Shown here piece after piece: positions 23,001 through 33,425 of a stretch of 64,000 nucleotides of DNA (positions are counted from its first letter, which is position 1; every line of letters starts with the position of its first letter). The notes under the pieces were generated by a model, which worked only from the letters and a program-made list of their open reading frames with translations, had not been told where the DNA came from and did no database searches. Made by a program: the position numbers and the translations under genes. The stretch is from assembly GCA_007644065.1 (NCBI GenBank), contig VJWN01000029.1, positions 186,001 to 250,000 of the forward strand, read 5' to 3'. This stretch comes from Margaritispora aquatica. Its lineage: Eukaryota > Ascomycota > Leotiomycetes > Helotiales > Discinellaceae.

Positions 23001-23806
23001 GTGCTTGTCCCTTGGCTGCCAGTATCCGCCATTTCCGTCCATTCGAGCACTCAAGAATCATGAAAATAAGTGTCATAAGATGATTGAAGGCAGAAAAATG
23101 ATACGGAGAGTAGCAAACTTGTCACAATACGACCTAGGGAGCAGCCAGCAGGTTGAGAGGGCTCAAACCGAAGTAAGGGGAGCTCAAACCCAACAAGAAA
23201 TATTCCAAAGGCTGCAGGAGCATTCACAGCCCCAAACTATCGACGAAACAGCTTCCATAGTCAAGACTATCTTTGACAAACTTACACTTCACCATGAGAT
23301 GAGACCCCTTCGCGGCTGGCAAGCTCGTGTACTGCCCTTAGAGCGCGCAAAGCAAATATTTCAAATGTAAGTCTTATAGAGCGATCAAGGTGAATTTGCA
23401 CCCCTTTCTATATTTTTACTAATGCAATTCTCACCAGGACCAGAAGTCTCCGTTTTCTTAGCCAAAATCAGCCTAACAGCCCCGACTTACACTCACTGAT
23501 TGAAAATGCTATGAGTATTGAGGGATGCATATTCGAGGAGTCAGCGAGCTTGGTACGCAGCAGGAAGTGGTGTTTAATAAGACACGACGCTAACAAGCGC
23601 AGAATCAATATGCGAGTAATATTCTATATAAGTTAAGACAATTAGAAAAACTTCTCGAGATAAGGAACGGAAATCAGGCAGAAGCTGAAATGTTAGCCCA
23701 CGCTTGGCAGCTCCAGCAAGCGCAACAGATGATGATGGACCAACAAAAGTCAGCTCGAACAGGAAGTAATGTATCAAGAACAAGACAGGAACGATCAACT
23801 GGGTAA
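20043..23806 (+). CDS. NLR-like STAND protein: DUF7708-like, NACHT, winged helix, two C2H2 fingers (8 exons)
   Basis: Exons 20043-20351, 20447-20639, 20691-21710, 21765-21876, 21944-22698, 22751-23366, 23438-23552 and 23603-23806 sum to 1107 aa; every intron has GT-AG ends and all phases close. Residues about 15-210 match the fungal DUF7708 style (RMEPFFSGLRHYSATIEVL-like, WKVLFLTSWGRFQRRF). The NACHT NTPase has Walker A GNPGTGKS (about 299) and Walker B YLFLDGIDEIE (about 400), followed by KADGMFLWARLVLDYL and LPRELSQFYERIL, typical of NACHT proteins, and a winged-helix-like RPLRKSEFRSAL. Two C2H2-type fingers follow at about 847-905 (C-x4-C...H-x3-H, then C-x4-C...H-x4-H), then a helical Gln-rich tail. 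No ankyrin, WD40 or TPR repeats are present. Fungal NLRs act in non-self recognition and programmed cell death; the ligand of this one is unknown. Confidence 0.88.
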
Positions 23807-24576
23807 TCCCTCATAGTCAACAGTCGATACAGTGCACCGCTACTCTGAGGAGGATGAAAGCAATATCTTTGATCACGACTAGGCTCCCTTCTGGAGCAGA
23901 AAAACTAATTTTATTAATCAAAAAACTCAATTACAATAGCTAATAAAATCCTAATTTTATTAGTATTTTATATATAGAAAATTAGATCTAAAAACCACCG
24001 TTTGGTTCATTTTGTAACATGTGTAAATTAGCTGTTTTGATCAAAAAAAAAACATTAGGGTTTTTACAGCTCTATACTGGAATGACTTCGGATATATATA
24101 TTTTTTTAGACCCAAGGGTAGTAGCCGTGCTTACGACCATTCTACCAAAGCCACTAGCATCTACTTGAATACTAGAAAGCTTCCTAAAATGTTCAATGCT
24201 ATCTATTTCGCCGACTGCTTCCTCACGTGATTCACCCCCTACCATCCCTCACGGCAGTCGGCGGTATTCGTTGGCAGTCTCCCCAGCATTGTTATCGTGG
24301 AGCCAAATAAACCAGTGATAAATTTGAACATACAAGCTTAAGGATTGATGATGCAACACGCTCATTTGCAGTGATACATAGGTTGTAGGTTTCTTTATTT
24401 TAACTCGGATAGAATATCTGATCTGGCTACCGATATTGCACTGGCGCTTGATATCAGCAGAAACATTTAAGAAGTAAACAAAGCTTATAATATTAATCCT
24501 CACATTGCTCGGTAGTTTACACATACATTGAAATCTCAGCGGTATCGCTAATTATTTCAATATAGATGCTTTGCAT
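23807..24576. other. AT-rich intergenic block with palindromes
   Basis: From about 23890 to 24100 the sequence is strongly AT-rich. It includes a perfect 10-bp inverted repeat, CTAATAAAAT at 23940-23949 with its complement at 23954-23963 around a 4-nt loop, and a TTTTGATCAAAA palindrome near 24033. It could be the 3' processing region of the NLR gene or the remnant of a RIP-mutated element. No open frame. Confidence 0.4.
23940..23963. repeat. Perfect 10-bp inverted repeat
   Basis: CTAATAAAAT, loop CCTA, ATTTTATTAG, located 134 bp after the NLR stop codon. Confidence 0.6.
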
Positions 24577-25632
24577 TCAATTAAAAAGGGCAACTGCGCT
24601 CTCCAAACAGATCTTTGCCTCTTCTCTAACCTCCCTCACGATATCACCAGCACCCTTCACCTGAGTAACCAAACCAACACCGCTCCCTGCCCAAATTGCT
24701 GCCCTCCCCTCTGCACCAAATCCTTTGTGACTCTCCCCAGCCACTTCAGCATATCTTCTCCTCACATCCTGTAAATCCACCCCATCTTTAAAATCAGTAT
24801 AACTTGGTCCAGCAAGTGCACGGCCATCATATCCATTCGGCCAGATATTCACACCCTTTAATTCGTCAAACACAGTCGCCCTTACAGTCGATATCCCACC
24901 ATCCTTAGCTCTCAAAATCGCCTCTTGATATTCCGGGACCGGGACCTCAATCTCTTCGCTCGCTAGAAAGCGCGTCCCCATTACCACGCCTTGAGCACCA
25001 GCGACCAGAGCAGCACCTACACCTCTGCCTCCCATGATGCCGCCAGCAGCGAAGATGTCAATGCTTGAGAAACCAGCAGCATCGAGGGCGTCTCGTGACT
25101 CTGGGACGAGAGATATGATTCCAGCACCGGGACAGGGACCATGACCGCCTGCGTCTGCACCTTGCATGATGATCACTTCTGGCGCGCATGTTGTTGCAAC
25201 CTGGACTGCGACTGATACACTGGCGAGTTGAATCCAAATCTCGGACTTTGGCGATGCAGCTCTCATCCTTCTTGTCCAGACTTCATAATCTCCCACTTTT
25301 GGTGCGCAGGAGAGCCAAATTGCTGCTGGTTGATGCCGAGCTACGACTTCGGCTGCTGCATCAATGTCGGTTAGAAAGGTCAGAAACCCGACCGCTATGG
25401 GCAGACTTGATGTATCTCTGGCTTGCAGTGTGGTACTTTCGAGTAGTTTTCTAGCCAGAATAAATTGTTTGTCGAGTTCAGCCATGTCTGGTGTCGCACC
25501 GATAAATCCTATACCACCTGCTCTACTGACAGCGACTGCAAGATTTGCCCCTGCAAAACCGGCCATAGCTGCATTCGCAACAGGTGGGTTGATGGTCCAT
25601 GGATATCGTTGTTTGAATGTGATATGGGCCAT
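24577..25632 (-). CDS. Nitronate monooxygenase (2-nitropropane dioxygenase family)
   Basis: Single exon, 351 aa, complete. These FMN enzymes oxidise alkyl nitronates such as propionate 3-nitronate to aldehydes or ketones plus nitrite and protect against nitro toxins made by plants and fungi. Visible family marks are an N-terminal TINPPVANAAMAGFAGANLA with the AGGIGFIG turn, the MQGADAGGHGP motif with the catalytic histidine (about residue 184), and the FMN-phosphate region FAAGGIMGGRGVGAALVAGA followed by GVVMGTRFLAS. Length fits the fungal class (about 350 aa). No signal peptide, so cytosolic. A TATA-like box lies about 120 bp upstream (25751-25760). The neighbours are unrelated. Confidence 0.93.
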   Translation of the reverse strand: MAHITFKQRYPWTINPPVANAAMAGFAGANLAVAVSRAGGIGFIGATPDMAELDKQFILARKLLESTTLQARDTSSLPIAVGFLTFLTDIDAAAEVVARHQPAAIWLSCAPKVGDYEVWTRRMRAASPKSEIWIQLASVSVAVQVATTCAPEVIIMQGADAGGHGPCPGAGIISLVPESRDALDAAGFSSIDIFAAGGIMGGRGVGAALVAGAQGVVMGTRFLASEEIEVPVPEYQEAILRAKDGGISTVRATVFDELKGVNIWPNGYDGRALAGPSYTDFKDGVDLQDVRRRYAEVAGESHKGFGAEGRAAIWAGSGVGLVTQVKGAGDIVREVREEAKICLESAVALFN

Positions 25633-25750
25633 TTTGAGCGAGGTTATTTATGCAGCTAGATATGAATGGCTGTTACATGAGTTTGAAAGTTGATGGCGTA
25701 GAGAATGAGAGAGATGGAAGACGCGAACGTCTGCTGATCTATTGAGTAAT

Positions 25751-25760
25751 ACATATATAA
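25751..25760 (-). promoter_or_regulatory. TATA-like box of the nitronate monooxygenase gene
   Basis: TTATATATGT on the minus strand, about 120 bp upstream of the start codon at 25632. Confidence 0.45.
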
Positions 25761-28700
25761 CTTACCAATCCGCGGAGTCGTTCCGACATGCTGCGGCCGC
25801 AGATGTGGGCTTCCAGTAAGCTGACATGCATCGTTGATTCCCTGTCCTAAAGAGGGAGGCTAAGCGATGCTCTCGACCCTAGCAAGAGATCGATGTACAA
25901 GAGGTGGAACTGAAGGATACTATCACGATCGTTTTCGTGTCATCGTCTTGGATATATGCTCTATACAAATTTGCAGAGTATATTTCATAATCGCGTTGAT
26001 GTTCTGCTCACGATGAAAACAAAAGCTCGGCCTAGACGCAGCCCCTGCTAGAGTCATCGACCTTAGCACACTACTTGGCGATGACAACATGTCATGATGG
26101 TCTGAATCCTATCATCGGTCAACAAAAACAAGCTAAGTCTGTAGCGCTCAAGTTACCGTGATTTTTAATGCCAAGTACCCTATCCTCAGATCCTGATATC
26201 ACAATCGTGTAAACACGACAATGTAAACATTGCATCGATAACTACAACGATGCCCCAAACCCCGAAATCGCAAAGCTGATCTCAGATTCAAATCAAAATA
26301 GACAAGTCATAGATCAATCAATAAATCAAGAGATGATATATCTTAGGGCTCAAAATCTGCGCTGCCACGATGACAAAACAAAAAGCATCGGAGCACAAAC
26401 CTGCGAACCTAGTCGGCGGATAATATATGCACAGTAAGGCCCCATACATCAAGCAGCAGAATGGAAAATGCCACTTTTCTTCCTACCTGAAAGCTGTAAA
26501 TTGCGTTGCGCCGAAGTAAGCCTGATTGCAGGACACAAAGCAAAATCAATCAACCAGCAAAGTCAAGAAACCAGGACATATTGGGTCGCAAATTGAACCG
26601 TACTTTGTGCCCTACTCGAGTCGCTGCCCTATGGATTCCATAGCGACCAAGTCCGAGTTATATTTACAGTTTTTTTCTAGGACTTTACTTCTACGTATAC
26701 AGTCTCGGCCGCGTGAGGTAGAGCTGCAATTTTGTCTAGCATCGAAGTCTAGAACACGACAAATCGACTTGCCGCACGAGAAACATCTATTCTAACTTTG
26801 AAGGTGACAATTGCAAGCAAAATAGACAGGAGGAGTGTTGCTGACAGCGAGCAGGAAAATAGCGACGAGACCTAAAAAATGAGAGGAGAGAAAAACCCAG
26901 GTGGTCGACATGAATTCAATTGATTGAATACACGAAATTGGGGCTTCAAAATGCGACGAAAGACGAAACAAAGCAAATATCGTGGATTTGAGCTATACAG
27001 GAAAGGCAGATTTAGAAAAGGTAGGAGGTTGGGCAAGAGAAGGCGAGGGAAAGATCCAGCGGGCGATGACAGAAAAATACCAGGACAACAGCTGAAAACG
27101 ATAGAGACGATATCAAGACGAAGAAATAAAATTGAATAACTTGATTCCGGACTCGCGTATTCAACAAGAGCGTGCCGACATGGGAGATTTGAGGCTATTG
27201 CAGCGACGGAATCCTCGAAGGCAGTGACTGGCAACTGGGGCATAACCAAATCGATGGGCGAGAGGATGAACGAGAAAGAGAACACAGAAAATATTGGAGC
27301 TCAACGGAATGAGTGGATTTACCGAGTAAATTCAGAGTACCCTACATCTGCAGAGAACGGAGCAATACCTAGGGGGTACTGGAGATAGGTGTGCGTGTCC
27401 TAATGTCGGAGGTATGGAGGAGAGCATGGAGTTCGCGATAAAGCGGCGACAGTGATGGAGGATGGATGAAAAATGACTTTGCATACTTGAATCATAATAC
27501 CTTTCACGATACCTCTCAACCTCTCAACCTATGTCCTTCACGAATGGCGGAATTCCTTACCAGACACTAACACAAATCACCAGCTGCAAAGCTGAAACCT
27601 ACCGTGAAACTACTAACAAAATGCCCATCTCCCTTCGATCCCCCACTCTTCCACCACCGGAAAAGCTCATTACCACTCTTCAATTTTTCAAGGAGCAAAG
27701 TGACACGTTCTTAAAATGTTACAAAACTCGCTTATTTACCAAAATTTCCTAATTAAGCGAGCAACACCATTTTACCATCCCGCGGCAACATGACGATACC
27801 GGCCAGCCCCGATGATGAGAGGGGAAACAGATTTTGGAGTTCTCATGATTGTACTAGTACATGCAGATATTGTCGGTGGATATAATAGAAGGAGAGCTTA
27901 AATGATGTATCACTGGTTCATTTTGTAAGTCTCGGTGGATGCAATGAGTGAAAGCGAGTGTCAATAGTGCATCTTCAAGAGGAAGTATGATGAAAGAATG
28001 GGGAATAATTCACATAGTGTATTTTACCCTTCGGAAGTGACTCAGCTTGGGGATTGAAGAGGCATCCGAAAGCAGACGGAACTATATGGAATTATGTGAA
28101 AACAAAGCAGGTGGTGAGCGTTGAAAGATCGAAATGTCAAGAAGAAGCAACAATATATACTCACAACAAGTTGATCGGAAAAAAATAGCATATAGCTAAC
28201 TCTACGACCCGCTGGGTCGGCTCGATCCATTGGCAAAAAGGGGTCATTTGTTCCTCAGCCTAGTGGAATTATGCCAGAACATAAAGTTATGCATACACGT
28301 TAACTGGATACCATCCACGAAGAGACTACTAGAGTGGCTTATAATCCTTCCTCACGCATAATATACTCTATGAGTGACCGAATGAAATTACTGTCTCTAA
28401 AAGCCTCGATATGGCAAATAGATGCAGGCCCACAAGACATGAACTCCACCCTCGTCAATGGCAAATCCAAAGGAAACCCTTGAGTGAGCCTAGCCATGTT
28501 CAATGAAGTCATAGCTATCGTGGAAGATGGTATAATTGGGATTAGACTAGAGTATCAACTTTTTGGGTGGAGTCAAGTCCAGTCTTGGCATTGGGATTTG
28601 AACCGGGTACAACAATTGTCTACTGAAATGCACCAGTAGATGACCACTTGAAGGTCTGGCCTCAAGAGAATATAAGCAGAGCACTCGCCTACATCTGAGG

Positions 28701-28793
28701 TGCTCTTCATCCATCTTTTAAGACATTCCGGCTTGAATAGTTATTTTTCAATTTCAACACCTCTTCACACTTCTTATCCCTCATATACACTTC
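25761..28793. other. Gene-free interval of about 3 kb with strand-asymmetric composition
   Basis: No protein family is recognised on either strand. From about 26800 to 27450 the plus strand is markedly purine-rich (minus strand pyrimidine-rich), which in fungi is common in long leaders or promoters of genes transcribed on the pyrimidine-rich strand. The open stretches at 26872-27285 (minus) and 26924-27139 (plus) lie within this biased block and have compositions expected from it. A long noncoding transcript or a long 5' leader reaching towards the nitronate monooxygenase gene is possible but unproven. Confidence 0.4.
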
Positions 28794-28848
28794 GTAAGTC
28801 ACTTGCACTTTCAACATCAATTGTACATTGATGCTAACGTACAATCAG
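28794..28848 (+). other. Probable 5'UTR intron of the 29006 gene
   Basis: GTAAGT donor, GCTAAC branch point and CAATCAG acceptor; 55 nt, in a CT-rich leader. Confidence 0.5.
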
Positions 28849-28907
28849 ATCAAAGTAACGATCCTTGTTGTCATCATCAAATTTCAATACATTTTAAAAT
28901 CTAAAAG

Positions 28908-29000
28908 GTACGTGTCTCTGTAATCCACTCGAAATCTAAAATCACTATATCAAACCACCCATTTCCACGTTAAATCATATGTAAGCTAACCCCACCATAG
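28908..29000 (+). other. Probable second 5'UTR intron of the 29006 gene
   Basis: GTACGT donor, GCTAACC branch point and CCATAG acceptor; 93 nt, ending 5 nt before the start codon. Confidence 0.55.
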
Positions 29001-29005
29001 CAACA

Positions 29006-30283
29006 ATGGATCAATTAGCTGCCAAAAATCGACAGCTTGCCGATGAGAACCAGATTCTCATGGATTGGATGTTGCAGGAGACCGTCATCCGGGTCTATGT
29101 GGAAGACCAGCTGGCCGCTGCCCGGCACCAGCTGCACCAACAAGCCGTCCGCCACCAGGAAGATAATCAAGTCATGAATGATTACTTGAATGGTGTGCAG
29201 CAAGAGAGCCATGGCCACCTGGCCCGGCGTCAAAGTCTGGAAGCGGACTTTCGAGAGCTGTCTCGGCAAGACGAGCACAATCGGACCGTGGCCGGGGTTA
29301 TGGCGACGGAACTTCAGAACCAGGCACGGCAATACGAGACTAGCATTGCGAGTCTCAAGGCGAGCCACCAAACCGAGCTTGGAGCCGTACAGAAGCAGCT
29401 TCAGGACCAGAAAAGCCAGCACGAGACTGGCGTTACCGATCTCAAGGCGACCCACCAAGCCAAAATTGAAGCTTTGCAGGTCAAGCTGCGTTTCCAGCAA
29501 GGCCGGCAACAAAGAGTTACAGGTCTCAAGGCGAGCCACCGGGGTGAAGTTGAGGTTTTGCAGACGGAATTGCAGGAGCAACGGACGCGATACCGGACTA
29601 AGCTTGCCGGGCTGAAGGACCAGCTCGATGGCAAGCAGGGCGAGCTGTACGAGCAAGCGGAGCAGCACGAGGTCGAGGTTCGGAATTGGGAGAAACAGCT
29701 CAGTGACCAGAAGGCCTATCATGAGGCTGTGCTTAATGGTCTCGTGACGCAATTCCGTGACCAGCATGATCAACACCAAGCTGTGGTCGCAGGTCTCGAA
29801 GCGTGGATTCCGATTTGGAAGCCCGCCCCAATGGTGTGGAATGATGGCCTCCCGCGCATGCCACCGCGGAACGTAGTGCAGCCCGCGGCACCTAGCAACA
29901 TCGAGCTTTTGGAGAGTAATGGTGGCAATGTCGTCATCAACCATGGCGGAACTAGTCCCCTGACCCTCTGGTCCTCTGGCATGGTGGCAAAAAACTCACC
30001 ACCATCATCGACTAGGGGCGGACCCGCTCCTGCCGCCACCTCCACCATCATCTTTCCCACCCTCCCCGTCTCCACTTCCGCCATGTTCTTCTCCGTCAAC
30101 GCAAACAACAGCGTTCAGCCAAGCATCAATCAAGAGGAGAACAACGAAAGCATGACCAGCGATTCGGATCAATCAATCCCAGCTGTCGGTCCATTCGAAC
30201 AGAGATATGTGCCGAGAGCACGTCCAAAGCGTGAGTATGCGGCTAAAGAGGTCTCATCCCCAAAGAAGAGGAGGTTCGTCTAA
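29006..30283 (+). CDS. Repeat-built coiled-coil protein with C-terminal basic motif
   Basis: Single coding exon, 425 aa. The start at 29006 lies 5 nt after a well-formed intron acceptor. Residues 1-270 are predicted coiled coil, extremely rich in Gln, His, Glu and Leu. Within it a unit of about 29 residues recurs four times, aligned on SLKASHQTEL, DLKATHQAKI, GLKASHRGEV and GLKDQLDGKQ at codons starting 29354, 29441, 29525 and 29612 (spacing 87, 84 and 87 nt). The repeats are still visible at DNA level (CTCAAGGCGAGCCACC). The second half is Pro/Ser/Asn-rich and probably disordered, and ends PKKRRFV, a likely nuclear signal. No family recognised. Base composition is more GC-rich than the flanks, and a long antisense open frame (29015-29944) is a by-product of the codon pattern. 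Confidence 0.75.
   Translation: MDQLAAKNRQLADENQILMDWMLQETVIRVYVEDQLAAARHQLHQQAVRHQEDNQVMNDYLNGVQQESHGHLARRQSLEADFRELSRQDEHNRTVAGVMATELQNQARQYETSIASLKASHQTELGAVQKQLQDQKSQHETGVTDLKATHQAKIEALQVKLRFQQGRQQRVTGLKASHRGEVEVLQTELQEQRTRYRTKLAGLKDQLDGKQGELYEQAEQHEVEVRNWEKQLSDQKAYHEAVLNGLVTQFRDQHDQHQAVVAGLEAWIPIWKPAPMVWNDGLPRMPPRNVVQPAAPSNIELLESNGGNVVINHGGTSPLTLWSSGMVAKNSPPSSTRGGPAPAATSTIIFPTLPVSTSAMFFSVNANNSVQPSINQEENNESMTSDSDQSIPAVGPFEQRYVPRARPKREYAAKEVSSPKKRRFV
29354..29698 (+). repeat. Four internal repeats of about 29 codons
   Basis: In-frame tandem units beginning CTCAAGGCG-like at 29354, 29441, 29525 and 29612. The third unit is one codon shorter than the others; similarity falls in the fourth. 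Confidence 0.6.
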
Positions 30284-30682
30284 GAGGGAGTGGAGTAGAA
30301 ATGGGAAACAGTGTTAGAGGTGGACCGGAACGGGAAAGGCCTGGAAATAGGAAATGCTTCTTGTTATGTAATTGTCATGATTTGGGTTGTGGGTTTGGGA
30401 TCTTGTATAGCGCTTGCTATGGTGTGGGCATATACATCGGTTCTAGCGAGGCGTTTGAGACAACGGTTGGGGGAAATACCTACTTACCTTCAGTCGTATA
30501 CTCGACAATGTCATATCAAGCTCAGAATGTCTTTTGATAATACTCGCCAGTGAAGTGAAGCAGTAGTATACATGGCCTCAGCCATCGCTCCATCCAGCCC
30601 ATCGCGACCCATGCTTGCTATTGAGACATTCAAAGAAATCTTTCGCTCTGCGCCATGTAAACCATTCCATAATCCCATTTTA
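30284..30682. other. Convergent 3' interval
   Basis: Only 399 bp separate the stops of the plus-strand coiled-coil gene and the minus-strand proteasome gene. No gene is seen; the interval presumably contains both 3'UTRs. Confidence 0.5.
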
Positions 30683-31687
30683 TTACACCAATTCACTTGT
30701 AACATTTGAGAATTCGCCCTTCTCCAACTTCGTCTTCCAGAATATTGGGTTGGTATCACTGAATCCGTGCTTCACCCATCCATCTTCCTTCACGTGGTAC
30801 AAGTTGATGTATCCTCCAGAGTAGGCATCTCTGTGTGTCGCAGCCAGAATGCTTCGGCTTCCCAACTCCAAAGCTTCTGCCTCGGTAAGATCGTACCTGT
30901 ATTCTGCGTCCAAAACACCATAGGCAAAGGTTTGACCAGATCCAACACAGAACAAGTTTCCACTCAGCCTCGTTCCATCCGAATCGATGTAGTAAAGAGC
31001 AGGACCTTCCTGAGGAGTCACACCAGCGCACATCGTACCCATTGATAGACCCATTCCCTTGTATGAGTACACCAGGTTTGCCAGAATCTTAGATGCGGCT
31101 GCGACCGAGATACGGCGTTTGTGACGGAGCTCGTGGAGTCGGCATTGCATTCCCAAATATGCGAGCCAGTATTGACAATCCTATTCATGCCCATTAGCAC
31201 ATGCTTTACAAAGCCTTCCATTTATTTCTGTTACTTACAGCAGCACCTCCAGCCATTGTACCCAGTAAGCAGTTGTTGATCTCAATAACCTTCTTGACTG
31301 TCTGACTCGCAATCCAGTTTCCTGCAGTGGCTCTTGAATCTGTCGCTACAATAATACCGCCTTGGAATCTGAATGCGAGCGTTGTGGTACCATGTGCAAT
31401 CTTGATGGGGCAGTTTGGGTTGGCGTGGTCGTCGGTTGCAGCGCGAAGCCAGGCAGAGGGCTAATCAAGAGAAACAGATTAGCAGATGCTCGCAGACCTC
31501 CATTTCAAGCTCGAGAAGCTCAAGCAGATGTTTCTGATAGAATATCAAGGCTTACTTGAGCTACAGGAGGCATGGCGAAACGAAGAGACAAGCTTGGTGC
31601 TCCCTGATACAACTCCATTTGGTCCTCCTGATCGTAGTTCTCCTTCTCGAACATCGGCTTGCTGTATTGCGCCACGAGAGTATCCAT
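30683..31687 (-). CDS. pre2: 20S proteasome subunit beta-5 (chymotrypsin-like)
   Basis: Exons 31687-31556, 31460-31239 and 31180-30683 (introns of 95 and 58 nt) encode 283 aa. Beta-5 is the chymotrypsin-like catalytic subunit of the 20S core. The propeptide is residues 1-68; autocleavage at [10 protein letters not shown] exposes Thr69 as the nucleophile. Conserved blocks follow: [91 protein letters not shown] and [19 protein letters not shown] chose the start [11 protein letters not shown] because fungal homologues begin this way; an upstream ATG in the same frame would add 28 residues. Constitutive housekeeping expression is expected. Confidence 0.95.
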
Positions 31688-32111
31688 CTTGATATCGTTT
31701 ATAAGGAGATCTGCGAGAAAGTTTTCGTAATATGGGTTGAGGTGGGATGATTGGAATTGTTCTGAATCTATTACAGCTTTCAACTTCAGTCAGGCAGCTT
31801 GAGTGTCGCGTCAACATCGTGAGCCTGCGCCTTAGGTAAGCATGCAGCACGCTAGCTGTAGGATCACGTGATACGACTGCATTGGGAAATTTCGTTTTCG
31901 ACACCAATCCATCATATTCACTGACTTACAATATACTTTACCCTACAACTTCATAGTCGCCATATGAAAATGCCAGTCGACGAGTAGCTATTGATTCCCC
32001 CACCCTAAAAAAACAAAGGTATCATTGGTCAGACATATTTTACATCCATCTACCCATCACTCTAGGTAGTAGGAGCATCTGCATGGGTCAAGTATTCCTA
32101 ACTCCCAGCCA
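31688..32111. other. Intergenic
   Basis: Promoter side of the proteasome gene and 3' side of the Zn2Cys6 gene. No other feature seen. Confidence 0.4.
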
Positions 32112-33398
32112 TTAACAGAATTCCGGAAAGTAGTGACAGATGCTAGGGTAACTGGTGACCTCTATCAATTCTACTACGTGATCGGGTATTACTTCTACCT
32201 CACGTTGTTCCATCGCCCATTCAATCCATGGTAGCCACTCATGTCCCAGTGTCTTTGCAATCTCTTCCAACATTTGTGAACCGACGCCTTCCAAATACCA
32301 ATACATATTCACCTTCTTCAAAAGCACGCAATAATGAGCTAGAATCACCAACGCCTCTGGCTGGCGTCGGTGCAACAAATACACGAACTCATGAGATATC
32401 GTTCCGGGCCAGATGTTTATAACAGCCAAAACTCCAAGCTTCTTACATTCCGAGAATGGCACACTTGCCACTCTTCTCAGCTCCCTTAATGTATCTCGAC
32501 AGATATCTAACGCTCTCTGCTCCTCTGCTGTTGAGAGCATTGCACTCTGATCTAGCATATCAAATAGCTTAACCAGACGGTGATCATCTGGATTGTTCTC
32601 TGGTATGATGGGCTGTTTTGCTTTTGAGAGTAAAGGACTGAATGGCCCATTTAATAGATGAGGCCACGCCTTGATGGTGAGTTGTACCAGGCCTCTGATG
32701 ACATGGAACCAGTGAGGCTCACTGTCGTTCAAACTTGGAATCCTTCCTACTGAAGTGTCTGTAGCTCTGGACGCGAGCATATATGGGACTACAAGACCAC
32801 CGAAAGCAAGCGCCGAATGCACTTGTTTTGGATCATCGATTGACACATGTTTATTGTAATGATTTAAGGCCAACTGTTTGCAAGTGAAGCCCCGTTGGAC
32901 GAACTCGGCTCTCCGTTGCGGTAGCAAATACGCCAGATGCAGAGCCGACACGGACAACATACCGAGCATCAAGAAGTGGTCAGTCATGGCAAGCTGAGGT
33001 ATAACTTTCTCTGAGATGTACATGTTCCGCTCCGACCCCATCGTGAAGCATGCAATGGTCGTGTAGTGATGTAGCAACTCCAAGCTGTTGGAGTCAAGCG
33101 AATGAGGCGCCAGACTGGGGTGCAACTCTTGGGACTGGGGAGACCGACCGGTCTTGGCTCGAGCTGATGCAAGGCTCGATGTGAGAAATGCAAGGCTGCA
33201 TGTTAAACCGTTCTTTTGACATCTTCCGCAGATCGGCTTCCTCTCATCACACTGCCAATGTGTCAGTCATGTTCAACTATCGGATGGAGAGTGCTCCATC
33301 AAATTTGGGAGCAATATCACCAGCCGAGGGCTTACTTTTACTCTTCGAGTTTTGCAGTCGCTACATCCATTTCTAGACTTCTTGTGCATTCGACGCAT
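32112..33398 (-). CDS. Zn2Cys6 transcription factor (UPC2/sterol-regulator-like C-terminal domain)
   Basis: Exon 1 (33398-33336, 21 codons) and exon 2 (33251-32112) join over an 84-nt intron (GTAAGC...CTGAC...GGCAG) that splits the zinc cluster, giving 400 aa. The cluster GCSDCKTRRVKCDERKPICG continues RCQKNGLTC, matching C-x2-C-x6-C-x6-C-x2-C-x6-C exactly, at residues 12-39. The rest matches the style of the fungal Zn2Cys6 family with UPC2/ECM22-like C-termini: LELLHHYTTIACFTMGS, then helical blocks LMLGMLSVSALHLAYL and RGFTCKQLALNHYNK, ending CHYFPEFC. These proteins are nuclear or membrane-released regulators; the target pathway is not evident from the neighbours. Only 27 bp separate its start codon from a possible decayed gene on the other strand. 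Confidence 0.88.
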
Positions 33399-33425
33399 AC
33401 TTCCAGATGATCAGGATATCACTCT

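Noticed and set aside
26872..27285. 137-codon minus-strand frame in the gene-free interval
   Set aside because: Its Phe/Ser/Leu/Pro composition is what a pyrimidine-rich strand gives by chance, and no start or splice context supports it.
28585..28665. tRNA-like sequence on the minus strand (GGTTCAAATCCC motif)
   Set aside because: The T-stem does not pair over five base pairs and no matching acceptor stem is present.
29015..29944. 309-codon antisense open frame, Leu-rich
   Set aside because: Mirror of the Gln/Glu/Lys codon repeats of the coiled-coil gene on the plus strand.
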